Shown piece after piece: positions 1 to 5,376 of a stretch of DNA of 8,561 nt; the first letter of the stretch is position 1, and the number at the start of each line of letters is the position of its first letter. The stretch covers positions 1 to 8,561 of the forward strand of contig JBHOQW010000013.1 in NCBI GenBank assembly GCA_042408665.1, written 5' to 3'. Below the pieces are notes generated by a model. The model did no database searches, had not been told where the DNA came from, and saw only the letters and a list, made by a program, of their open reading frames with translations. The translations under genes and the position numbers were made by a program. This DNA is from CAUJGQ01 sp042408665. Its GTDB lineage: Bacteria > Chloroflexota > Dehalococcoidia > CAUJGQ01.

Positions 1-432
1 GGCGAGACAGTACGGCTCCAGGTCGTTGCCCACGGGCAGCACCTGCCGCTCCACCGCCAGCCGCCCGCGGCAGCGTGGGCACCGTCCTGAGGCACCGGTC
101 CCCGTGACCGGCAACGCTACCACGTCGTCAACCACTCGTTGTTCCCCCCTTATCCGCGCGGGCCCCGGCCAGTCCTGCGCGGCGATCATCTGCTTCAGCC
201 GGAACACCGACCGGCGCGAGATGCCCAGTGACTCGGCGATCCGGTCGGCCGACAGGCCCTGCAGAAGTGCCGCCTGCACCTCGATGGCTCGCAACCACTT
301 GTGCGCCTGCTTCGGCCCCATGTCGTACCGACACGCCGGCAGTGGACATTCCACGCAGTGCGGCGCGATGTCGCAGCCGTCTTCCCCGTACTCGTCGCGC
401 TTGTCGTCCCAGTCTTCCTGGTAGCCGTTCAT
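1..432 (-). CDS. Zinc-cluster and helix-turn-helix protein, 3' end outside window
   Basis: Probable DNA-binding or transcription-control protein of the element. All 144 visible codons are open and the frame runs off the left edge. Residues 20-37 carry a Cys-rich knot (C20, C26, C29, C34) with the signature CxxCPLPxCRYD. Residues about 50-83 form a helix-turn-helix resembling sigma region 4 or a Tn3-resolvase C-terminal HTH (GLSADRIAESLGISRRSVFR). A second zinc ribbon begins at C118/C121, with C142 near the edge. ATG 432 was chosen because GAGGGGG (446-440) lies seven bases upstream and the ATG overlaps the stop of the helicase-methyltransferase gene as ATGA, so translation is probably coupled. 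I do not recognise a named family. The exact target and role are unknown; late-gene activator or small terminase-like HTH protein are alternatives. The reading frame itself is well supported by the Cys pairs. Confidence 0.75.
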   Translation of the reverse strand, partial: MNGYQEDWDDKRDEYGEDGCDIAPHCVECPLPACRYDMGPKQAHKWLRAIEVQAALLQGLSADRIAESLGISRRSVFRLKQMIAAQDWPGPARIRGEQRVVDDVVALPVTGTGASGRCPRCRGRLAVERQVLPVGNDLEPYCLA

Positions 433-2756
433 CGCTCATCCCCCTCGGCTACCCTCCCGTCCGCCCCGTCCGCCTGCCCCCATCCAGGCCCTGCCCCCGG
501 CGTGTCGGGGACCACGAGGTCAAAGAGCGTGCGCTGGCGGGCCATCTCCTCAGCACGGCCCACGTTGCGCACCGCCGCCCGCCAATAGCTGCGTTTGAGC
601 TCGATGCCCACTGCACGGCGCCCCAGCCGAACCGCCACGTACGGCACCGTGCCGATGCCGGCGAACGGGTCCAGCACGAGCTCGCCAGGGTTCGACCACA
701 GGCGCACACAGCGCTCCACCGTCTCCAGCTGCAGCGGCGCGATATGCCGCTCGTCCTGCTCCTCACGCGCCTCGGCGGCGTTGAGCGTCTCGCTCTCGCG
801 GATGCCATACCAGACCGGCCGCGCCCAGGCGATCCAGTCCTCACGGCTGATGTCCGGCCGCACCGGCATCTGGTTCTCACCGGGCTTGCGGAACACGAGC
901 AGGTAGTCGGCAAGGGCTGGCCTGAGCCAAGCGCTGTCCCGCTCCATCTGGACGAACAGCAGACCCTTGGCCTTGGTGCGGATGGCCTGTGCCTGGGGGT
1001 CCTTGTCCACGCACACCTCGCCGTGGTAAATCCAGCCGGCCCGCTCGTGCGCGCGGATGAGCTGGCCGCGGAAGTCCACCAGGCCGATGACACCGTCACG
1101 GGCCTTGGTGCGCGGTACCTGCTGGCAGTGCACGACGCACAACCGCCCTGGCCGCGTGACGCGGAGGAGCTCCCGCACCACCCAGCGATAGTGCCGCCAG
1201 AACTCGCGGTGCGTGCGGGCATTGCCCAGGTCCCGCTCGCTGGGTGAGTAGGTGTAGAGGCTCAGAAACGGCGGGCTGTAGACCGTCAGGTCCACCGAGT
1301 CATCCGCGATCTCGCGCAGGCGCTCCACGCAATCGCCGAGGAGCAGGCGGGCGTGTGGCGTCTCGGCCTCATCGGTGCGGTAGGGCTCCTCGGCCTGCCC
1401 GCCGTGCAGTTCCTCCTCCTCGTACCTACGCATGTGCCCCACGAGGCGCTCCTGCATCTGGGCCACTTCTCGCTCCTTCCGCAGCACGTTCTCGAACACG
1501 GCCCGCTCCACCGTGGAAAGGACGATCACGGCCTTCACCGCCTCGCGCTGGCCGAACCGCCACGCCCGGCGGATGCACTGGTAGTACTGCTCCCATGAGT
1601 CGCCCAGCCCCACGAACGCCATCTGGTGGCAGTTCTGGAAGTTCATGCCGAAGCCAGCGATGGTGGGCTTGGTGATGAGCACGCGCACCAGACCATCCTG
1701 GAAGCGCTCCAGGGCATCTCGCTTGCGCTCTGGTGGGTCAGAGCCCACCACCAGCACCGCGTCCGGGACGGCCTCCGCCAGTCGCTCGCCTTCCTCGTTG
1801 AGGGCGTGCCAGCAAATCCACTGGCCCGGGCAGCCGTTCACCAAGGCGGCCGTGGCCGCCACACGCTCTGCCAGCGTGGCCCGGCGCGCGCGGATGCGGC
1901 CCTGGATGCCGCCCAGGTCGCCGGTGTCGAACAGCCGGCCTTCCGGGACGTAACCGGTCTCGACCCACAGCGGCTCAACCGTGAGCGGTGGCAGGCGGTA
2001 CCCATCGTCGGAGTAGCCCAGGTCGGACGGCCGGCGGAGGGTGACCGCCCAGGAGGCCAGCCAGCGGTAAAACGCCTCCTGCGCATGGCCCTTGAGGCGC
2101 CACCCCTGCCGCTCGCCAGGGCCAAGGTCACCATGCACGAAGAATGCGGCCAGCATCTCGTGGTGCGGCAGGATGCCGAGGAACTCCGAGTGGTTCCCCA
2201 ACTCGGCGATGTCGTTCGGCGCCGGGGTAGCGGTACAGCACAGCCGGTACGGTGTCCGCGCGAACATCCGCGTGAGCAATTGCCGCGTCTTGCCATCCAG
2301 CGCCTTGAGGATGCTGGACTCGTCGAGCACCACGCCGGCGAAGCGCTCCGGGTCGAACTGTTCGACCATCTCGTAGTTGGTGATCGTGAGCGGTCCGGCC
2401 TGCTCCAGCGCACGGGCGTAGACGACGTCCAGGTCGATCTTGCGCGCCTCGCGCACCGTCTGCCGGGCCACCGACAGCGGCGCCACGATCAGCACCGGCC
2501 GGCCGGTGCGCTCGTGCACCAGGCGCGACCATTCGAGCTGGATGAACGTCTTGCCCAGGCCGCAGTCGGCGAACACCGCCGCTCGGCCCTTGCGCAGCGC
2601 CCAGAGCACGATGTCGCGCTGGAACGGAAACAGCAGGGGGTGTATCGCATCGGCCGGCACGGCGAAGCCGTGCGAGCGGGCAACGAGCCGTTTCTGGCGC
2701 AGGAACTCGTGGTAGGATTCGAGATTTCGGGTCGAATCTCGGGTCGAAGCATCCAT
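429..2756 (-). CDS. SNF2-type helicase fused to beta-class DNA methyltransferase
   Basis: A 775-residue two-domain enzyme. The N-terminal half is a superfamily 2/SNF2 ATPase: Walker A in ADCGLGKT (63-70), motif II LDESS (144-148) in place of DEAH, motif III TATP (175-178), and motifs V-VI at about 361-403 ending in QCIRRAWRFGQ. Residues about 468-735 are an S-adenosylmethionine amino-methyltransferase: catalytic motif IV SPPF (494-497) comes before motif I DPFAGIGT (696-703), the beta-class order. SPPF/Y is typical of N4-cytosine enzymes, whereas D/NPPY is typical of N6-adenine, so m4C is more likely but unproven. No nuclease domain is seen, so self-protection or replication/modification fits better than restriction. 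ATG 2756 is the only start after an in-frame TGA (2768-2766), yet GGAG abuts it with no spacer, so initiation may be weak. The gene follows the annealing protein after an 83-base gap and overlaps the next gene by ATGA. Confidence 0.9.
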   Translation of the reverse strand: MDASTRDSTRNLESYHEFLRQKRLVARSHGFAVPADAIHPLLFPFQRDIVLWALRKGRAAVFADCGLGKTFIQLEWSRLVHERTGRPVLIVAPLSVARQTVREARKIDLDVVYARALEQAGPLTITNYEMVEQFDPERFAGVVLDESSILKALDGKTRQLLTRMFARTPYRLCCTATPAPNDIAELGNHSEFLGILPHHEMLAAFFVHGDLGPGERQGWRLKGHAQEAFYRWLASWAVTLRRPSDLGYSDDGYRLPPLTVEPLWVETGYVPEGRLFDTGDLGGIQGRIRARRATLAERVAATAALVNGCPGQWICWHALNEEGERLAEAVPDAVLVVGSDPPERKRDALERFQDGLVRVLITKPTIAGFGMNFQNCHQMAFVGLGDSWEQYYQCIRRAWRFGQREAVKAVIVLSTVERAVFENVLRKEREVAQMQERLVGHMRRYEEEELHGGQAEEPYRTDEAETPHARLLLGDCVERLREIADDSVDLTVYSPPFLSLYTYSPSERDLGNARTHREFWRHYRWVVRELLRVTRPGRLCVVHCQQVPRTKARDGVIGLVDFRGQLIRAHERAGWIYHGEVCVDKDPQAQAIRTKAKGLLFVQMERDSAWLRPALADYLLVFRKPGENQMPVRPDISREDWIAWARPVWYGIRESETLNAAEAREEQDERHIAPLQLETVERCVRLWSNPGELVLDPFAGIGTVPYVAVRLGRRAVGIELKRSYWRAAVRNVGRAEEMARQRTLFDLVVPDTPGAGPGWGQADGADGRVAEGDER
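2720..2748. repeat. Direct repeat pair and small hairpin at helicase gene start
   Basis: The 10-base unit TCGGGTCGAA occurs twice (2727-2736 and 2739-2748), with starts 12 bases apart, and encodes the duplicated STR of STRDSTR near the protein N-terminus. Overlapping it, CGAGATT (2720-2726) pairs with AATCTCG (2735-2741) around an eight-base loop. This places a structure just inside the start of a gene whose own ribosome binding site is poorly spaced. It could be a translational control element, an operator or simple codon duplication; nothing here separates these. Confidence 0.4.
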
Positions 2757-2839
2757 CTCCGCTTTTCACCGACAGGCGCGGTATCTGCGCCCACGTGTCG
2801 AACACCCGAGCAACGCTCAGCTGATGCTGGCGGCGGCCA

Positions 2840-3604
2840 TTAGCGCTGCTCCGCCGTCAGCTCCTGCAGCCAGTCGATCAGGTCGCTGGCCTGCTGCTTG
2901 CTGATCGCCCGGACGGAGTCGTGTCCGTAGCGGTCGCGCACGAGCTGCTTGAACGCAGCCTCATCGAAGCCCGCGGTCTTGGCGAGCACCCACGCCTTGC
3001 GCAGCTGGGCCTCAGTGGCGGTGCCCCCGTCTAAGGCCGGCTGCTGGCCACCCGGGCGAGCGGCGGCTTGTGGGGCTTGCGGCGCCGGCGCGATCACGCC
3101 CTCGACCTCCTCCGCCGGCGTGGCCTCGTAGCCAGCGAGCGCCGCCACGAAGCCCAGCGGCAGGCGGAGGGCCTTGCTCGTGGCGCGCGTCTGCGCCATG
3201 GAGCGGAGGGCAAAGTCCGGCCGGTCGCGCCAGGCCGGCTCGTCGCGGGTGCACTGCGCCTCGGCGGCGCCCACGAGCGCGCCGGCGAGCGTGCGTGCCT
3301 CCACCCGCGCCTCCCATCCGGACGGCGCATCCACCCGCCGGCACCAGACCGTCACCGGGTAGACGCCAAGCAGCGTGCCAAGCAACGTCCAGCCCTCGAC
3401 GCGAACGTACTTTCGTCCCTGGATCGAGACGTAGAGCTGCTGGCGCTCGATCACGCCAGCGAGCACATGCGCGATCTCCGCCGCCCGGCCCACCACCTCC
3501 CCCGGCGTGGCTGCGCCCCACAGGTTGGCCGGCGTCGATACCGTGGCCGGCGCGGTCTCCGGCGGCTCGTCTGGGTCCTTGCGGACCATGGCAGTTGTAG
3601 TCAT
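2840..3604 (-). CDS. Candidate ERF/Rad52-like ssDNA-annealing recombination protein
   Basis: A 254-residue protein. The core at about 28-165 has a beta-rich stretch (YVSIQGRKYVRVEGWTLLG, 58-76), a GWEARVEARTLAG strand pair (96-108) and a basic helix, ALRSMAQTRATSKALRLPLG (132-151). This resembles the RALR helix of phage ERF, Sak and Rad52-type annealing proteins. A Pro/Ala/Gln linker (about 170-195) leads to a helical C-terminal module (TEAQLRKAWVLAKTAGFDEAAF to ASDLIDWLQEL). That module resembles tails I associate with ERF/RecT-like proteins. The start is ATG 3604: AGGAGG lies seven bases upstream and the ATG overlaps the preceding stop (ATGA). A longer upstream start at 3628 lacks support. 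The position beside a helicase in an early operon fits a recombination role. The family assignment is from pattern memory and is not certain. Confidence 0.6.
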   Translation of the reverse strand: MTTTAMVRKDPDEPPETAPATVSTPANLWGAATPGEVVGRAAEIAHVLAGVIERQQLYVSIQGRKYVRVEGWTLLGTLLGVYPVTVWCRRVDAPSGWEARVEARTLAGALVGAAEAQCTRDEPAWRDRPDFALRSMAQTRATSKALRLPLGFVAALAGYEATPAEEVEGVIAPAPQAPQAAARPGGQQPALDGGTATEAQLRKAWVLAKTAGFDEAAFKQLVRDRYGHDSVRAISKQQASDLIDWLQELTAEQR

Positions 3605-3846
3605 GCGCTCACCTCCTGATGGCCACATGTGGCGCGGGCAGCGGCGGCGGTCGGCACGAGCTCCGCCAGGCGCGCCAGGATGTCAGGGACCGATTCGTTC
3701 ACGTGCAGGACCTCGTAGCGGTCGCCGAGGTCTACAGCGAGATAGACGGACGCACCGTACGTGTTTGGCTCGACCTTGTAGACGTGGCGGAAGTTGACCG
3801 CCACGCACCCACTGCGGTGTTCCGTGAGAAGCAGGAACGGCTCCAT
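3601..3846 (-). CDS. Small FlbD-like beta-strand protein, function unknown
   Basis: An 81-residue protein, MEPFLLLTEHRSGCVAV onward. It has the pattern of small proteins resembling FlbD or LytTR-type beta modules: a first strand, a 'V-N-hydrophobic-V' strand (CVAVNFRHVYKVEP, 14-27), a strand pair with acidic turn (SVYLAVDLGDRYEVLHV), then a terminal helix introduced by NESVPDILARLAEL (50-63). These are common in phage genomes with no known role. The start is ATG 3846, preceded by GGAGGGAAG. An in-frame ATG at 3870, fused to the upstream stop as TGATG, would add eight residues and might be used by coupling. The stop overlaps the annealing-protein start by ATGA, so the two are probably co-translated and possibly act together. 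No membrane segment or catalytic motif is visible. Confidence 0.65.
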   Translation of the reverse strand: MEPFLLLTEHRSGCVAVNFRHVYKVEPNTYGASVYLAVDLGDRYEVLHVNESVPDILARLAELVPTAAAARATCGHQEVSA

Positions 3847-3869
3847 CGCGTCTTCCCTCCGATCACCCA

Positions 3870-4088
3870 TCACTCGAACCCCGGCAGCCCGGGTACCCCC
3901 AGGCGGCGCAGGTACACATCCGGCGGGAACGGCCGCCGGGCCTGCGGCTCGCCGGCGCCGGCGCAGCGCCGGCAGGCCAGCCACAGGTCGTCGTCGAACT
4001 CCACGGTGAGCGGGCCGCCGCAGCGGTCGCACTCGCCGAACACCTCCCGCTCGTGGAGCCGGGCGAACTCACGCGGGTTCACGTTCAT
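3870..4088 (-). CDS. Zinc-ribbon small protein
   Basis: A 72-residue protein with one classical zinc ribbon: CDRCGG (20-25) and CRRCAG (39-44) on either side of an acidic strand (LTVEFDDDLWLA). The N-terminus, MNVNPREFARLHEREVFG, is a basic/acidic helix leading into the ribbon, and the tail is Pro-rich. The start is ATG 4088 with GGAGGTG placed six bases before it on the minus strand. Its 5' end overlaps the stop of the upstream 70-residue gene by 20 bases. Similar lone ribbons in phage early operons bind nucleic acid or partner proteins, but no specific function can be read here. The spaced Cys pairs and good ribosome binding site make the coding call fairly firm. Confidence 0.7.
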   Translation of the reverse strand: MNVNPREFARLHEREVFGECDRCGGPLTVEFDDDLWLACRRCAGAGEPQARRPFPPDVYLRRLGVPGLPGFE

Positions 4089-4281
4089 GGGTCACCTCCG
4101 TGGTTTCTGCCCCCGTCCGGGGGTCCGGCGTCCGCGAGAACACGGCCCGGATGCGCTCCGCGAGCTGGAGCGCCTGCGGGCGCAGGCGTGCGAAATCGCG
4201 CACCTGCCAGCCAAGCTCCCGCTGGAACTCCTCGATGTCCCAGTACAGGTTGACGATCTCCTTCCAGGTTGGATCCGGCAT
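4069..4281 (-). CDS. Small helical hypothetical protein
   Basis: A 70-residue protein beginning MPDPTWKEIVNLYWDIEEFQ. It is predicted largely helical for the first 50 residues, with aromatic and charged alternation (a likely amphipathic helix at about 5-30 and an Arg/Leu helix at 31-48), then a Thr/Glu-rich disordered tail. The start is ATG 4281, with GGGAG six bases upstream. A long N-terminal extension in the same frame, back to 4581, reads through the hairpin and another gene and has the Arg/Trp/Ser-rich look of an out-of-frame reading, so it was not used. The gene overlaps the zinc-ribbon gene by 20 bases, and the hairpin at 4313-4354 lies just upstream. I do not recognise the family. Confidence 0.6.
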   Translation of the reverse strand: MPDPTWKEIVNLYWDIEEFQRELGWQVRDFARLRPQALQLAERIRAVFSRTPDPRTGAETTEVTHEREPA

Positions 4282-4312
4282 CTCCTGCTCCCAGTTCCGC
4301 GCAGCCAGGGAT

Positions 4313-4354
4313 GGCAAGGGGAGGGCCGCGGGGTGGCACGGCCCTCCCCTTGCC
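4313..4354 (-). terminator. 16-bp perfect GC-rich hairpin, terminator-like but no U tract
   Basis: GGCAAGGGGAGGGCCG (4313-4328) is an exact inverse complement of 4339-4354, with a 10-base loop. It begins only three bases after the TTA (stop) of the 77-residue gene on the minus strand and ends 31 bases before the next start. Downstream of it on the minus strand there is no run of T, so it is not a textbook intrinsic terminator. It could be an attenuator, an mRNA processing or stabilising structure, or a U-independent terminator. Confidence 0.5.
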
Positions 4355-4357
4355 GGC

Positions 4358-4591
4358 TTACCGGCGGCCCGCGCGGCCGGCGGCCCGCTCCAGCCGCGCA
4401 AGCTGCTCCTGCATGGCATTGCCCAGCGCGGCCAGCGCCAGGCTGACCGGCCGGTCATCGAGCGGGCGGTACACCCGCGCTGGCGCGTCCCAGCGCACGA
4501 AGCGGCCCAGGTGCGCGGCGTTGAACCGCGCCAGGCTCCGGTCCAGGGCCCGCAGGCGAAGGAGTACCGCTCGCGCCTCAAGCGAGTTCAT
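4358..4591 (-). CDS. Small Arg/Leu/Ala-rich helical protein, unknown function
   Basis: A 77-residue protein, MNSLEARAVLLRLRALDRSL onward. It appears to be two helices (about 3-24 and 52-74) flanking a central segment with aromatic and proline residues (GRFVRWDAPARVYRPLDDRP). There is no Cys pair, membrane segment or enzymatic motif. The start is ATG 4591, with GGAGG seven bases before it. It overlaps the stop of the preceding Cys-rich gene as ATGA, which argues for translational coupling. The stop is followed almost directly by the strong hairpin at 4313-4354. It might be a small DNA- or protein-binding accessory of the early operon; no family is recognised. Confidence 0.6.
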   Translation of the reverse strand: MNSLEARAVLLRLRALDRSLARFNAAHLGRFVRWDAPARVYRPLDDRPVSLALAALGNAMQEQLARLERAAGRAGRR

Positions 4592-4908
4592 GCCCGCACC
4601 TCCCACGCGGCGCTGCCATCACCGGCGCAGGCGCCGCAGAGGCGGCCGCCATCCGGGAGCGCCACGGCGACCTCCGGCCGGGTGATGCGGCCCTCACAGT
4701 GCGCGCAGAGGCCGTGGCGAACGACCCGCCGGCGGCGACAGGCGGCGATGTCGTGGCAGAAATACGCTCCCTGCCAACCACGGCCGCCAACCCAGAAGTG
4801 GTCCCAGTGGACCTGGCCACCGGCGCCGCAGAAGGTGCAGCGGCCGGGCCGGCAGAAGCGACATTGCGCTGCAGTTGGGTGCGGTGGTATGATGGTCTTG
4901 CAAGGCAC
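4588..4908 (-). CDS. Multi-zinc-knuckle protein, possible HNH-like treble clef
   Basis: A 106-residue protein with about ten Cys in pairs: CRFC (16-19), CTFC (24-27), CAHC (68-71) and CGAC (91-94), plus C51 and C57. Between them, CTFCGAGGQVHWDHFWVGG (24-42) resembles the first half of an HNH nuclease (CxxCG then W/V-DH), followed by a Cys-containing segment (FCHDIAACRRR). The canonical Asn and closing CxxC are not both evident, so activity is doubtful. The start is GTG 4908, seven bases after GGAGG; an in-frame GTG at 4953 lies inside a hairpin and has no binding site. The stop overlaps the next gene as ATGA. Likely a zinc-binding nucleic-acid protein; a nuclease relic is one possibility. Confidence 0.65.
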   Translation of the reverse strand: MPCKTIIPPHPTAAQCRFCRPGRCTFCGAGGQVHWDHFWVGGRGWQGAYFCHDIAACRRRRVVRHGLCAHCEGRITRPEVAVALPDGGRLCGACAGDGSAAWEVRA

Positions 4909-4928
4909 CTGTACACCTCCGTTGCGCG

Positions 4929-4962
4929 GCAAGGCCGGTGGGTGATCGCCCACCGGCTTTGC
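4929..4962 (-). terminator. 14-bp hairpin after the excisionase-like gene
   Basis: GCAAGGCCGGTGGG (4929-4942) pairs with 4949-4962 around a six-base loop, with a single imperfect position (G-T at 4933/4958). It begins six bases after the stop of the helix-turn-helix gene on the minus strand and precedes the ribosome binding site of the Cys-rich gene. Like the hairpin at 4313-4354 it lacks a T run on the minus strand. Its single wobble is favourable as G-U only in a plus-strand transcript. Candidate attenuator or processing site within the early operon. Confidence 0.45.
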
Positions 4963-4968
4963 CTGTTC

Positions 4969-5205
4969 TCACCCTGCCAGTCTCCTGCGGGCGCGCTCCG
5001 CCCGGCGGCGCACATCCTCGGCGCGGTACAGCCGGCCGAGCTTGGTCTCCTGCACCCGCACCTCGCCGCGCTGCGCCCAGCGCGCCACCGAGGCGTGGGA
5101 CACGGCGGCGATGCGCGCCGCGTGGGATAGCGGCACCCACTCCTCGTCCATGTCCACGCCGCCCACGCCGTCCACGTCGTCCACGTACGCCCTCTCGGTC
5201 ACCAC
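4969..5205 (-). CDS. Excisionase-like helix-turn-helix DNA-binding protein
   Basis: The first gene of the minus-strand operon. Residues about 21-72 form a MerR/Xis-type helix-turn-helix (EEWVPLSHAARIAAVSHASV, then a wing TKLGRLYRAEDVRRRAERAR), the pattern of the HTH_17 excisionase group. The outer start is GTG 5205 (78 residues). No ribosome binding site is well placed for it, and residues 7-18 are a low-complexity V-D/G-D/G repeat, so ATG 5151 (60 residues) is a real alternative that leaves the domain intact. It lies directly downstream of the promoter at 5249-5276. In an element with a large serine integrase such a protein could be the recombination directionality factor, or an early regulator like Cro; the sequence does not decide between them. 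Confidence 0.7.
   Translation of the reverse strand: MVTERAYVDDVDGVGGVDMDEEWVPLSHAARIAAVSHASVARWAQRGEVRVQETKLGRLYRAEDVRRRAERARRRLAG
5152..5187. repeat. Four tandem 9-base repeats at the 5' end of the HTH gene
   Basis: Four adjoining units of consensus GTCCACGNN (5152-5160, 5161-5169, 5170-5178, 5179-5187; the second begins GCCC). Each is three codons long, so copy changes would keep frame. On the minus strand they encode a V-(D/G)-(D/G) run just ahead of the alternative ATG 5151. They may be a slippage-prone spacer or DNA-binding iterons for an element protein. Confidence 0.6.
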
Positions 5206-5248
5206 ACGTGCACCATAAGGCTACAAAATCGACTCCTTGTGCATAAAG

Positions 5249-5276
5249 TGTATACCGGCAGCGCACGTGGTGTCAA
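5249..5276 (-). promoter_or_regulatory. Sigma-70-type promoter for the minus-strand early operon
   Basis: On the minus strand, TTGACA (5276-5271) is a perfect -35 box and TATACA (5254-5249) a near-consensus -10 box, with 16 bases between. Transcription would start near 5242 and give a leader of about 37 bases before GTG 5205. The surrounding bases are the most AT-rich of the window. The -35 box is embedded in the half-site GGTGTCAA, which suggests repression by occlusion. Confidence 0.75.
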
Positions 5277-5314
5277 CCGTAAACCGGTATGCTGGTTTTG
5301 ACACCGGCGGTGTC
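5269..5314. promoter_or_regulatory. Operator cluster of GGTGTC half-sites between divergent genes
   Basis: Three copies of GGTGTC or its complement. GGTGTCAA (5269-5276) is an 8-base inverted match of TTGACACC (5298-5305), which itself forms the 15-base palindrome GACACC-GGC-GGTGTC (5300-5314). A second inverted pair, ATACCGG (5252-5258) and CCGGTAT (5284-5290), brackets the first site. The TTGACA at 5298-5303 could be the -35 box of a rightward promoter for the repressor, but no convincing -10 box follows. The likely ligand is the XRE repressor encoded at 5377, giving an operator shared by both directions. Confidence 0.6.
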
Positions 5315-5376
5315 GCAGACCGGTCCCGGTTCGGGAACACGGGGTAGGAGCCGGTGATTGCATCAGGAGGGAACAG

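Noticed and set aside
128..439. Minus-strand frame with an ATG at 439 overlapping the left-edge gene
   Set aside because: It is Arg/Gly/Ala-rich with no motifs, while the frame from ATG 432 shows spaced Cys pairs, a helix-turn-helix and ATGA coupling.
228..1247. Long plus-strand open frame (339 codons) opposite the methyltransferase
   Set aside because: It is antisense to an enzyme with intact motifs, has shadow composition and no ribosome binding site; long opposing frames are expected at this GC.
1626..2843. Long plus-strand open frame (405 codons) opposite the helicase
   Set aside because: Same reasoning: it mirrors the helicase domain codon for codon and shows no recognisable domain.
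3945..3976. GC-rich inverted repeat (GCCGGCGC type) inside the zinc-ribbon gene
   Set aside because: It falls within a coding stretch of Arg/Ala/Gly codons, where such self-complementarity is expected by composition.
4909..4953. Upstream start of the Cys-rich gene at GTG 4953
   Set aside because: It falls inside the hairpin with no ribosome binding site; GTG 4908 has GGAGG seven bases away.
5221..5244. Seven-codon leader peptide after the early promoter
   Set aside because: Its ATG would sit at or before the predicted transcription start, so it is unlikely to be translated.
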